Shown in pieces: positions 8,605 to 17,702 of a stretch of 64,000 nucleotides of DNA. The number at the start of each line of letters is the position of its first letter. Position 1 is the stretch's first letter. The notes below the pieces were generated by a model, which saw only the letters and a list, made by a program, of their open reading frames with translations, made no database searches and was not told where the DNA came from. The stretch covers positions 248,001-312,000 of the forward strand of contig NZ_JAINVU010000002.1 in NCBI RefSeq assembly GCF_019880555.1, in the 5' to 3' direction. The translations under genes and the position numbers were made by a program. The DNA comes from Hephaestia mangrovi. GTDB lineage: Bacteria > Pseudomonadota > Alphaproteobacteria > Sphingomonadales > Sphingomonadaceae.

Positions 8605-10299
8605 ATGCAGACTGTCGAGACGTTGAACGAAGGCCTCAAGCGCGCCTACACCCTGACGATAACTGCCAAGGACATCGACAAGAAGGTCGAGGCCGAGGTG
8701 AAGCGCGTCGCGCCGCAGGTGCGCATGCCGGGCTTCCGCCCTGGCAAGGTGCCTGCCAACCTGATCCGCAAGATGCACGGCGAGGCGCTCGCCGCCGACG
8801 CGCTCAACACGTCGATCCAGGAAGGCGTGCAGAAGGTCATCGCCGACAACAAGCTGCGCCCCGCGATGCAGCCGTCGGTCGAGCTCGACGAGGGCTATGA
8901 GGCCGGCAAGGACGCCGAGGTCAAGGTCGAGCTCGAGGTGCTGCCCGACGTGCCGACGCCGGCGATCGACGCGCTCAAGCTCGAACGGCTGACGGTGCCG
9001 GTCGAGGATTCGGCGGTCGACGAGCAGCTCAAGACCTTCGCCAGCCAGATGAAGAACTGGAAGGACGCCGCCAAGACCCACAAGGCCAAGGAAGGCGATC
9101 AGGTCGTGATGGATTTCGTCGGCAAGGTCGACGGCGTCGCCTTCGACGGCGGCACTGGCGAGGACATGGCGGTCGAAATCGGCTCGGGTCGCCTGATTCC
9201 GGGCTTCGAGGACCAGATCGTCGGCGTCAAGGCGGGCGACGAGAAGACGATCAACGTCACTTTCCCCGACGATTACAATGCCGAGAATCTGAAGGGCAAG
9301 GCCGCGACCTTCGATCTGACGATCAAGAAGGTGCAGGTCTCGGGCGAGAGCAAGATCGACGACGAGCTCGCCAAGTCGATGGGGCTCGAGAGCCTGGAGC
9401 AACTCAAGGGCTTGCTCAAGGGCCAGGTCGAGCAGGAGCACAACCAGCTCACCCGCACCCACATGAAGCGCAAGCTGCTCGATCAGCTCGCCGAGGGCCA
9501 TGATTTCCCGGTGCCGCCGTCGATGGTCGAGGCCGAGTTCAATCAGATCTGGGCCCAGTTGCAGCATGAAGCGAGCCACGAGGAAGACCCCGAGGCGGCG
9601 ATCAAGGAAATGGAAGCCGAGCGCGACGATTATAAGGCGATCGCCGAGCGTCGCGTGCGCCTGGGCCTGCTGCTCTCCGAGATCGGCCAGGCCAATGGTG
9701 TCGAGGTCAGCCAGCAGGAAATGAACCGCCTGATCGCGCAGGCCGCGCAGCAATACGGGCCCGAGGATCGTCAGCGCTTCATCCATTATGTCCAGCAGGA
9801 GCCGATGGCCGCGGCCCAGCTGCGCGCGCCGCTCTACGAGGACAAGGTCGTCGACTTCCTGTTCGAAAAGGCCGAGATCAGCGATCGCGAAGTGACGCGC
9901 GAGGAGCTGGAAGCGGCGATCGAATCGGAAGATGGCTTCGCCACCGGCACCTACAGCCACGATCACGACCACGACCACGACCACAAGCCGAAGAAGGCGG
10001 CGGCGAAAAAGCCCGCGGCCAAGAAGCCGGCTGCCAAGAAGGCGGACGAGCCCAAGGCCGAGGAACCAGCCAAAAAGGCCGCGACCAAGGCGGCGCCGTC
10101 AAAGGACGACAAGCCGGCCAAGGCGCCTGCTGCCAAGGCCAAGGCAGACGCGCCGGTGAAGGATGCTGCGCCGAAGAAGGCGCCGGCCAAGAAGGCCGAG
10201 ACCGCCAAGCCCGTTGCGAAGGCGGCGGCCAAGCCTGCGGTAGAAGCCAAGCCCGCTGCCAAGAAGCCGGCCGCAAAGAAGGCGCCGGCGAAGAAGTAA
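8605..10299 (+). CDS. tig: Trigger factor with a Lys/Ala-rich C-terminal extension
   Basis: The ribosome-bound chaperone and prolyl isomerase that meets nascent chains at the exit tunnel. The 564 residues comprise an N-terminal ribosome-binding domain with the signature GFRPGKVP (about residues 45-52), an FKBP-type isomerase domain (about 160-245, from GDQVVMDFVGKVDG to FDLTIKKV), and the helical C-terminal chaperone arms (to about 450). Beyond the normal end come four alternating His-Asp pairs (about 452-460) and roughly 100 residues of histone-H1-like repeats (AAKKPAAKK, KAPAAK). The tail is highly basic. It follows tRNA-Leu and stands upstream of clpP, clpX and lon, the usual alphaproteobacterial quality-control neighbourhood. 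Confidence 0.95.
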   Translation: MQTVETLNEGLKRAYTLTITAKDIDKKVEAEVKRVAPQVRMPGFRPGKVPANLIRKMHGEALAADALNTSIQEGVQKVIADNKLRPAMQPSVELDEGYEAGKDAEVKVELEVLPDVPTPAIDALKLERLTVPVEDSAVDEQLKTFASQMKNWKDAAKTHKAKEGDQVVMDFVGKVDGVAFDGGTGEDMAVEIGSGRLIPGFEDQIVGVKAGDEKTINVTFPDDYNAENLKGKAATFDLTIKKVQVSGESKIDDELAKSMGLESLEQLKGLLKGQVEQEHNQLTRTHMKRKLLDQLAEGHDFPVPPSMVEAEFNQIWAQLQHEASHEEDPEAAIKEMEAERDDYKAIAERRVRLGLLLSEIGQANGVEVSQQEMNRLIAQAAQQYGPEDRQRFIHYVQQEPMAAAQLRAPLYEDKVVDFLFEKAEISDREVTREELEAAIESEDGFATGTYSHDHDHDHDHKPKKAAAKKPAAKKPAAKKADEPKAEEPAKKAATKAAPSKDDKPAKAPAAKAKADAPVKDAAPKKAPAKKAETAKPVAKAAAKPAVEAKPAAKKPAAKKAPAKK

Positions 10300-10372
10300 A
10301 AGTCATGTCGGTCGGCCATGGGCGCGTGTCAAAGCACCATGGTCGGCCGCGAGACGGCGGCATAAGACCGGG

Positions 10373-10470
10373 CGTCACCCTTAACTTGTTTCAGGGTCCA
10401 TGGACCGCCATTCGCGCCAGTCGCGTCGCCGGCGTCGCACCATGGATGCTGAAGCAAGTTCAGCATGACG
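10373..10470. repeat. Inverted pair of intergenic palindromic (REP-like) units
   Basis: The 313-base gap between tig and the glycosyltransferase holds a 98-base inverted pair. It opens cgtcaccc...acttgtttcagggtccatgg and closes with the imperfect reverse complement ccatggatgctgaagcaagtt...catgacg. The first arm recurs at 11660-11687. This is the structure of a REP pair; no coding potential is seen in the gap. Confidence 0.7.
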
Positions 10471-10579
10471 GGGTTTATGTCGCGAACTCGGGAATAAGGC
10501 GGCCACGGTAACGGGAACCCTTGTTCCGACATCGACGGTGGGGCAGGAGTCGCGCAGGCGGCACCTGCCGCCCGGTGGG

Positions 10580-10597
10580 CCCGGAGCGAGTCCGGGG
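10580..10597. repeat. Short palindrome cccggagcgagtccgggg
   Basis: A 6-bp inverted repeat, CCCGGA/TCCGGG, sits just before the glycosyltransferase ribosome site. A longer version (CCCGGAC/GTCCGGG) is found in the gspC leader at 28282-28302. Both look like dispersed REP-type palindromes. Confidence 0.5.
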
Positions 10598-10612
10598 TGA
10601 TGAGGGGGCGAC

Positions 10613-11539
10613 GTGACCGGTCCGAGAATCGCAGTCCTGCTGCCCTGCTATAACGAGGAAACCGCGATCGCGCAGACGGTCGCCGGGTTCCGCAGCGCGC
10701 TGCCGGATGCGGCGATCTACGTTTACGACAACAACAGCCGCGATCGCACGATAGAGGTCGCGCGCGCCGCCGGCGCCGTCGTCCGCAGCGAGCGGATGCA
10801 GGGCAAGGGCAATGTCGTCCGCCGCATGTTCGCGGACGTCGATGCCGATATCTACGTGATGGCCGATGGCGACGCCACCTATGACGCCGCCTCGGCGCCG
10901 GCGCTGATCGCGCGGCTGATCGACGAGCAGCTCGATATGGTCGTCGGCAGCCGCGTCGGCGAAGCGGTCGAGGCCTATCGCCGCGGCCATCGCTTCGGCA
11001 ATCGCATGCTCACCGGCATGCTTGCTCGTCTGTTCGGACGCAGCTTTTCCGATATCCTGTCGGGCTATCGCGTGTTTTCGCGGCGCTTCGTCAAGAGCTT
11101 CCCGGTGCTGTCGTCGGGCTTCGAGATCGAGACCGAGATCAGCGTCCACGCGCTCGAGCTCAAGATGCCCGTTGCGGAGATCGAGACGCCCTATTTCGCG
11201 CGTCCCGAAGGCTCGGCCTCGAAACTCAGCACCTATTCGGACGGCTGGCGCATCCTGCGCACGATCGTCACGCTCTATCGGATTGAACGGCCGTTGCTGT
11301 TCTTCGGCTGGATCGGCGCGGCGTTTGCGGCGCTGGCAGTGATCCTCGCGGTGCCGCTCGTCATCACTTATATGCACACGCATCTGGTGCCGCGCTTCCC
11401 CACCGCGATCCTCGCCACCGGCCTGATGATCCTCGCTTTCCTCAACGGTTTCGCCGGATTGATCCTCGATACCGTGGTGCGCGGCCGCCGCGAAGTCCGC
11501 CGCCTGGCCTATCTCGCCCATAAGGCGCCGGGCGTTTGA
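10613..11539 (+). CDS. Family 2 glycosyltransferase (polyprenyl-phosphate type)
   Basis: A 308-residue GT2 enzyme, probably transferring a sugar from a nucleotide sugar to a polyprenyl phosphate at the inner membrane. The GT-A fold (residues 1 to about 220) shows VLLPCYNEE at the start, DNNSRDRT, and the metal-binding DGDATYD (a D-x-D form). Two C-terminal transmembrane helices follow (about 225-250 and 262-287), as in dolichyl-phosphate mannose synthase relatives. The GTG at 10613 is preceded by gaggggg. It stands alone between repeat-bearing gaps, so the pathway it serves cannot be read from context. Confidence 0.85.
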   Translation: MTGPRIAVLLPCYNEETAIAQTVAGFRSALPDAAIYVYDNNSRDRTIEVARAAGAVVRSERMQGKGNVVRRMFADVDADIYVMADGDATYDAASAPALIARLIDEQLDMVVGSRVGEAVEAYRRGHRFGNRMLTGMLARLFGRSFSDILSGYRVFSRRFVKSFPVLSSGFEIETEISVHALELKMPVAEIETPYFARPEGSASKLSTYSDGWRILRTIVTLYRIERPLLFFGWIGAAFAALAVILAVPLVITYMHTHLVPRFPTAILATGLMILAFLNGFAGLILDTVVRGRREVRRLAYLAHKAPGV

Positions 11540-11659
11540 CAGCGGAACGGGGGAAGACCCCTTCAAAAGTTGGATTATCTCTGATCTATCCTGCGCGATG
11601 AACCGACACTTGCGCCAGCATCTTCACGCGCAACGGGCGCGCCACTGGCCTCCTCCGAT

Positions 11660-11740
11660 CGTCACCCTGAACTTGTTTCAGGGTCTAAGGGCCGGCATTC
11701 GCGCCAGCCGTGCCGCCGTTCGTGCTGAGCTCGTCGAAGC
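11660..11740. repeat. REP-like composite repeat
   Basis: cgtcaccctgaacttgtttc at 11660 repeats the arm at 10373. A shared middle piece (cattcgcgccag) follows, then ttcgtgctgagctcgtcgaag, the reverse complement of a second unit that also occurs between gspE and gspF near 32972. Two repeat families are thus joined here. Confidence 0.65.
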
Positions 11741-12018
11741 ATCGCTTTGTTGTGCACCACGCCTCGCCGGCGCAAAGCCGCCGCCAGCCCGCAGCGCCGG
11801 CGGCGCGACTCGTTTCGAAATCGTCGCGCATCGGTCGCCCATGCGCCGCGCCCGTGTCGCGTTGCTGTCGCGTCGTGGTCGCCTCGCAGACGAAAGCCGG
11901 CAAAAAGCCTCCGACGCTCTCCACTTTCTCCGCTTTCTCCACTTTGTCCCGATGCTCCCCTGCGAATCGCTGCCCGCGCCGTCAATTTGGTCAACTTCGG
12001 TGCGGGCGTTCAACCGGG
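11741..12018. other. Non-coding spacer upstream of clpP
   Basis: No convincing gene. Open frames exist in most phases but change between strands without homology. It contains a pyrimidine-rich run of repeated tttctcc/ctccact units at about 11918-11951. The rest is plain GC-rich spacer. Confidence 0.5.
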
Positions 12019-12048
12019 CTTGAACTCATTCGCGCCAGCGCCGATGTT
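12019..12048 (+). promoter_or_regulatory. Possible heat-shock (sigma-32-type) promoter of clpP
   Basis: CTTGAA at 12019-12024 and CCGATGTT at 12041-12048 (16-base spacer) resemble alphaproteobacterial sigma-32 elements, about 35 bases before the clpP start. The -10 match is partial. Confidence 0.35.
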
Positions 12049-12081
12049 ACAAAGCGAACTCAAGAGGACCTGAGACCCTTC

Positions 12082-12771
12082 ATGCAAAATCCGTTCGAGA
12101 CCGGTGATTTCATCCAGCCGCTGACCACGCTGACCAACGGCTTGGTGCCGATCGTCATCGAGCAGTCGAATCGCGGCGAGCGCAGCTTCGACATCTTCTC
12201 CCGCCTGTTGCGCGAACGGATCGTGTTCGTCACCGGGCAGGTCGAGGACCAGATGGCCTCGCTGATCACCGCGCAATTGCTCTTCCTGGAATCGGAAAAC
12301 CCCAAGAAGGACATTTATATGTATATCAACTCGCCGGGCGGTGTCGTCACGGCGGGCATGGCGATCCACGATACGATGCAGTATATCCGCCCGCGCGTCG
12401 GCACGGTGTGCATCGGCCAGGCGGCGTCGATGGGCAGCTTCCTGCTCGCCGCCGGCGAGCCGGGGATGCGCGTGGCGCTCACCAATGCGCGGATCATGAT
12501 CCACCAGCCGTCGGGCGGCGCGCAGGGAATGGCCAGCGATATCGAGATTCAGGCGCGCGAAATCCTTCGTATCCGCCACCGGATGAACGAGCTTTACGCG
12601 AAATATACCGGCAAGCCGATCGAGGAGATCGAGAAGGCGATGGATCGCGACAAGTTCCTTTCGGCCGAAGAGTCGAAGGAATTCGGCCTGATCGACGAAG
12701 TGTTCGACAAGCGCCCCGCGCCGACCGACGATGCGTCGGACGTGGCGAAGCTGCCGAGCGACAAGTCGTAA
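12082..12771 (+). CDS. clpP: ATP-dependent Clp protease proteolytic subunit
   Basis: The 229-residue serine protease subunit that forms the 14-mer chamber of ClpXP. Catalytic Ser about 116 lies in [14 protein letters not shown] and catalytic His about 141 in IMIHQPSGG. The family's [20 protein letters not shown] and the C-terminal [17 protein letters not shown] are intact. An acidic/Ser-rich tail ([14 protein letters not shown]) extends slightly past most relatives. The ATG at 12082 gives the canonical MQNPF start; the frame is open far upstream but without homology. It is followed 100 bases later by clpX. Confidence 0.97.
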   Translation: MQNPFETGDFIQPLTTLTNGLVPIVIEQSNRGERSFDIFSRLLRERIVFVTGQVEDQMASLITAQLLFLESENPKKDIYMYINSPGGVVTAGMAIHDTMQYIRPRVGTVCIGQAASMGSFLLAAGEPGMRVALTNARIMIHQPSGGAQGMASDIEIQAREILRIRHRMNELYAKYTGKPIEEIEKAMDRDKFLSAEESKEFGLIDEVFDKRPAPTDDASDVAKLPSDKS

Positions 12772-12871
12772 CGGCGCATTTAGGTGATTGTGGTAAGCAG
12801 CGTTGCCGGTCTAGAATGATCGGCATGCTCGAACGCGCCCGGGTATGTGTGACGGCGCAAGGATGGATTGA

Positions 12872-14140
<1,269 letters not shown>

Positions 14141-14650
14141 GGTGGCCGCGGGGGGCGTCACGGCGATCGGCATGGGCCGGTTGCGGCCGCCGCTCTTCCT
14201 GTTGGACGACACCGGCCCGATGCTCGGTTACGTGCTGCGCGCGTGGCTGCTCGCGCTGGTGCCGGCGGTCGTCATCGGATCGATAGTCGCTTGGGCGTTT
14301 CCCGCAGGTGTGCCGAACTTCGGGGCGATGCCCTATGCGTTCGTCGTCATCTACGGAATCATCGGTGCGCCGCTGATCGAGACGGCATTGATGGCGGGAT
14401 GGTTGGTGGTCGTCGAGCGGTTCGCCGGATCGATGATAGCGGTGCTCAGCAGTGCGGCACTGTGGGGGGTGATCCACGGGCTCGATTCGATCGATCAGGG
14501 CCTGACGGTGGTGTGGCCGTTCCTCATCTTCTCGATCGCGTTCGTCGTATGGCGGCGTCGGGGGATCAACCGCGGACTTCAAGCGGCGGCTTCAATCCAC
14601 GCGCTTTATAATGCCTCGCTCTTTGCGGCAGCGACGGTGCTGTCTTAGGG

Positions 14651-15295
14651 ATGGCGTTGGCGAAAGGGCAGTGTCATCATCGCGCAATGGCTGACCGTCA
14701 ACTGCCACACGTCCGCATCGCGGCGCACGCCGATCGACCGGCGGTTGCCGCGATGCTGGCGCGGGCGTTCGCCGACGATCCGGCGATGCGCTTCATTTTC
14801 CCCGATCCGGCCGACCGCGCGAAGCGGCTGCCGCGCCTGTTCTCCCTGCTGTTCGATGGCGATGCGCCGGTCGGCATGCGGCTCGTCACCACCGGCACCG
14901 AAGCCGCGACCCTGTGGCGCGCGCCGGGCAAGGCGGAGACGGGCATCTGGGAGATGATCCGCCACGCGCCGCGCCTGCTCCACGCGCTCGGCGGCGCGAC
15001 CGGCCGGGCGCTGCGTGTCGCCAATGCCATCGATGCCCACCACCCGAAAACCGCTTTCTGGTATCTCCACATCGCCGGCTGCGATCCCGCTTTTCAAGGG
15101 CGCGGAATCGGTGGCGCCATCATCCGCCATGGCCTTGCGCGCACCGCTGGCGATAACCTCCCCTGTTACCTCGAAACGCCGCTGGAAAAGAATGTCGGTT
15201 TCTATCGGGGGCTCGGCTTCGAGCTTGTCGACACTTGGGATGTGCCGCGCGGCGGCCCGCGGTTCTGGTCGATGGCGCGTCAGCCAGGCCCGTGA
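14651..15295 (+). CDS. GNAT-family N-acetyltransferase
   Basis: A 214-residue acetyl-CoA-dependent acetyltransferase of unknown substrate. The N-terminal half has the GNAT opening (VAAMLARAFADDPAMRFIFPD). The acetyl-CoA-binding loop is FQGRGIGGAII (about residues 151-161), followed by the closing ETPLEKNVGFYRGLGFELV. The start is ambiguous: ATG at 14651 follows the previous stop by two bases, while ATG at 14687 matches the usual N terminus better. It is probably co-transcribed with the CPBP gene. Confidence 0.88.
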   Translation: MALAKGQCHHRAMADRQLPHVRIAAHADRPAVAAMLARAFADDPAMRFIFPDPADRAKRLPRLFSLLFDGDAPVGMRLVTTGTEAATLWRAPGKAETGIWEMIRHAPRLLHALGGATGRALRVANAIDAHHPKTAFWYLHIAGCDPAFQGRGIGGAIIRHGLARTAGDNLPCYLETPLEKNVGFYRGLGFELVDTWDVPRGGPRFWSMARQPGP

Positions 15296-15329
15296 TACAG
15301 CACTGTAAATAGGGGAGCATGGAGGGGGC

Positions 15330-17078
15330 ATGCGACGGGGGATTTGCCTGCTGGCGACGGCGGCGTGCGTAGCGATGATGCCGGGCCGAGCGGCGGCGGT
15401 GGAACACCATTGCCAAATCGGGAAATTGCTCGATCTGCCGGTGACGATCGTCGACCGCCAGCCCACCGTCGAGGCGACGCTCGATGGTCATGCGCTGCGC
15501 CTGGCGGTCGATAGCGGCGCGTTCTTCAGTTCGCTCAGCCCGGGTACGGCGGCGGAATACGGCTTCAAGCGGCACATGGCGCCGCAGGAATTGCGCGTCT
15601 ACGGTATCGGCGGCGAAGTCGAAACGGACATCACCACGATCGACGATTTCAAGCTCGGCCGGCTCCAGCTTCATCATGTCGAATTTCTCGTCGGCGGCAG
15701 CGAGGTCGGGGCAGCGGGATTGTTGGGGCAGAACATCCTTGGCGTCACCGACGTCGAATATGATCTCGGCAACGGGGCGATCCGGCTGATGCGCCCCGAA
15801 CATTGCGACAAGGATCTCAACCTCGCCTATTGGGCGAAGGGAAAATCGGTGTCGGTCGAGGAGATCGAGCCGGTAAAATCGGCGCAATTCCATACCCAGG
15901 GCACGGTCGTGCTCAACGGCGTCAAGCTCAAGGCGATGTTCGATACCGGCGCGGCGGCCACACTGCTGTCCACCCGCGCCGCGGCGCGGGCCGGCGTCAA
16001 GCCGGGCAGCCCCGGCGTCGTCGAGGCCGGCTATCAGGGTGGGCTCGGGCGCGGCAATATCGAGACATGGATCGGCTCGTTCGACAGCCTGCAGATCGGC
16101 GATGACGAGCGGATCGAGAAGATCAGGCTACGCTTCGGCGATCTTGGCGACATGAACGATATCGATATGCTGATCGGCGCCGATTTTTTCCTGTCACACC
16201 GCGTCTATGTCTCGAACAAGCTGCACCGGATGTATTTCACCTACAATGGCGGACCGGTGTTCGATCTGTCGATGAACCGGCCAACCAAGCCTGTCGCCGG
16301 CGGCGAACTGACCAGCGCGGCGGCCTATGGCGGACGCGGTATGGCATCCGCCGCGCGACACGAATATGCGGCCGCGCTCGCCGATTTGACCCATGCGGTC
16401 GCGCTGGCGCCCGACGATGGCCATTATCGATACCAGCGCGCGACGATCGAACTGGCGATGCATGACGAGAAAGCGGGGAGCGCCGATCTCGACGCGGCGA
16501 TCGCGCGCTTGCCGGACGATGCCACGGCGAGACTGGCGCGCGCCTGGCTGAGGGTGAAACAGGACGACCATACGGGCGCCGAGGCCGACGCCGATGCCGC
16601 CGATCGCATCCTGGCGACGCCGAGCGACACGCGGTTCGAACTCGGCACGCTCTATGACGCGCTTGATCTGTCGAAGCAGGCGATCCGCCAATATGGCATC
16701 TGGATCGATGCGCACCCGCGCGACAACAAGCTCGCCACCGCGTACAACAATCGCTGCTGGGCGCGCGTGACGCATGGGATGGATCTCGATGATGCGCTGT
16801 CGGACTGCAATCACGGTCTTCACTTGCGACCACACGATCCGAGCATTCTCGACAGCCGCGGTCTCGTTCGCCTCGAGCGCGGCGATTTCGATGATGCGAT
16901 CGACGATTATGACGATGCGCTGAAGCGCAACCCGAAGATTGCGACGTCGCTCTATGGGCGCGGTGTCGCCAAGCTGCGACTGGGGCAAAGGGCGGCGGGC
17001 GATGCCGATATCGCCGCGGCGAAGAAGCTCGACGCCGATATTGCCGCGACGATGAAGGAATATGGCGTTTCGCCGTGA
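15330..17078 (+). CDS. Exported double retropepsin-TPR protein
   Basis: A 582-residue exported protein. Signal peptide (1 to about 23, ending GRAAA), a first retropepsin-like domain with DSG (Asp about 61, LAVDSGAFFSSLS) and closing GLLGQNILG, a second with DTG (Asp about 205, MFDTGAAATLLS) and closing MLIGADFFLSH, then about 240 residues of TPR-like helical pairs (AALADLTHAVALAPDDGHY, YDDALKRNPKIA). The two halves could pair within one chain like a pepsin. The Cys pair at about residues 28 and 159 may form a disulfide. The location is probably periplasmic; the substrate is unknown. The end converges on the methyltransferase gene. Confidence 0.83.
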   Translation: MRRGICLLATAACVAMMPGRAAAVEHHCQIGKLLDLPVTIVDRQPTVEATLDGHALRLAVDSGAFFSSLSPGTAAEYGFKRHMAPQELRVYGIGGEVETDITTIDDFKLGRLQLHHVEFLVGGSEVGAAGLLGQNILGVTDVEYDLGNGAIRLMRPEHCDKDLNLAYWAKGKSVSVEEIEPVKSAQFHTQGTVVLNGVKLKAMFDTGAAATLLSTRAAARAGVKPGSPGVVEAGYQGGLGRGNIETWIGSFDSLQIGDDERIEKIRLRFGDLGDMNDIDMLIGADFFLSHRVYVSNKLHRMYFTYNGGPVFDLSMNRPTKPVAGGELTSAAAYGGRGMASAARHEYAAALADLTHAVALAPDDGHYRYQRATIELAMHDEKAGSADLDAAIARLPDDATARLARAWLRVKQDDHTGAEADADAADRILATPSDTRFELGTLYDALDLSKQAIRQYGIWIDAHPRDNKLATAYNNRCWARVTHGMDLDDALSDCNHGLHLRPHDPSILDSRGLVRLERGDFDDAIDDYDDALKRNPKIATSLYGRGVAKLRLGQRAAGDADIAAAKKLDADIAATMKEYGVSP

Positions 17079-17082
17079 GCGC

Positions 17083-17673
17083 TCAGAGCAGCCCCGGAAT
17101 GAAGCGCGCCACACGAGCGGCATAGGCGTCGTAGGCAGGACCGAACATCGCGCGGAGCAGCCTCTCCTCTTCGGCGATCCTGAGCCGGGTGCCGAGCGCG
17201 TAGAGCGGCAGCGCGACGATCAGCCGCCACTCGTTGCCGAGTCCGATGGCGAGCGCGAGCAGGATCAGCGCCATCGCGCTGTAGATCGGGTGGCGGACGT
17301 AAGCGAACGGGCCGGTGGTGACGAGTTCGTGGTCCGCGCGGGTGCGGGCGACGATGCTCCAGTTGCGGCCCATCGCGCGCGTCGCCCAGACGAACAGCCA
17401 CACGGCGGCAGCCATCAGCAAGGCGATCGCGGCCGCTTCGATCAGCGCGAGCGGCGACAGCGGGTCGAGCATGGCGTTGCCGGAGCCGAACGACGTCAGC
17501 AGGAAAGCGACGCCCTGGATGGCGATGCCGATCATCGAGCGGAGCGAGCGCCGCGACGTCGCGCCATCGGTCTCTCCACGCCTGGCGCGCGCGACGATCA
17601 CGGCGAGCAGGAACGCGAGGAAGCCCAGCGCCAGTGCCGCAAGGCCGGGAAGGCCGACCGGATAGCTCCGCAA
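17083..17673 (-). CDS. Isoprenylcysteine/phospholipid methyltransferase-like membrane protein
   Basis: A 196-residue membrane protein of the ICMT/PEMT-like family. Three to five transmembrane helices are followed by the AdoMet-binding signature GPFAYVRHPIYSAM, then LRIAEEERLLRAMFG, the closing motif of the family. It probably methylates a small lipid or cysteine-type acceptor; the substrate is unknown. The TTG at 17673 is chosen because aaggag lies eight bases before it, giving a start 29 bases after the aminopeptidase stop; the two genes form a minus-strand pair. Confidence 0.8.
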   Translation of the reverse strand: MRSYPVGLPGLAALALGFLAFLLAVIVARARRGETDGATSRRSLRSMIGIAIQGVAFLLTSFGSGNAMLDPLSPLALIEAAAIALLMAAAVWLFVWATRAMGRNWSIVARTRADHELVTTGPFAYVRHPIYSAMALILLALAIGLGNEWRLIVALPLYALGTRLRIAEEERLLRAMFGPAYDAYAARVARFIPGLL

Positions 17674-17702
17674 TATTCTCACTCCTTCCGATCCGCGTTC
17701 CG

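Noticed and set aside
7504..9984. An 826-codon open frame antisense to tig and overlapping tRNA-Leu
   Set aside because: It spans a tRNA and mirrors the tig codons; its translation is repetitive and unlike any protein family.
9956..9985. His-Asp repeat as a sign of a separate metal-binding gene
   Set aside because: It is in frame within the trigger factor reading frame, without a new start or ribosome site.
11710..12081. N-terminal extension of ClpP by 124 residues
   Set aside because: The extension is Arg/Ser/Ala-rich spacer containing a REP repeat; the canonical MQNPF start at 12082 fits the family.
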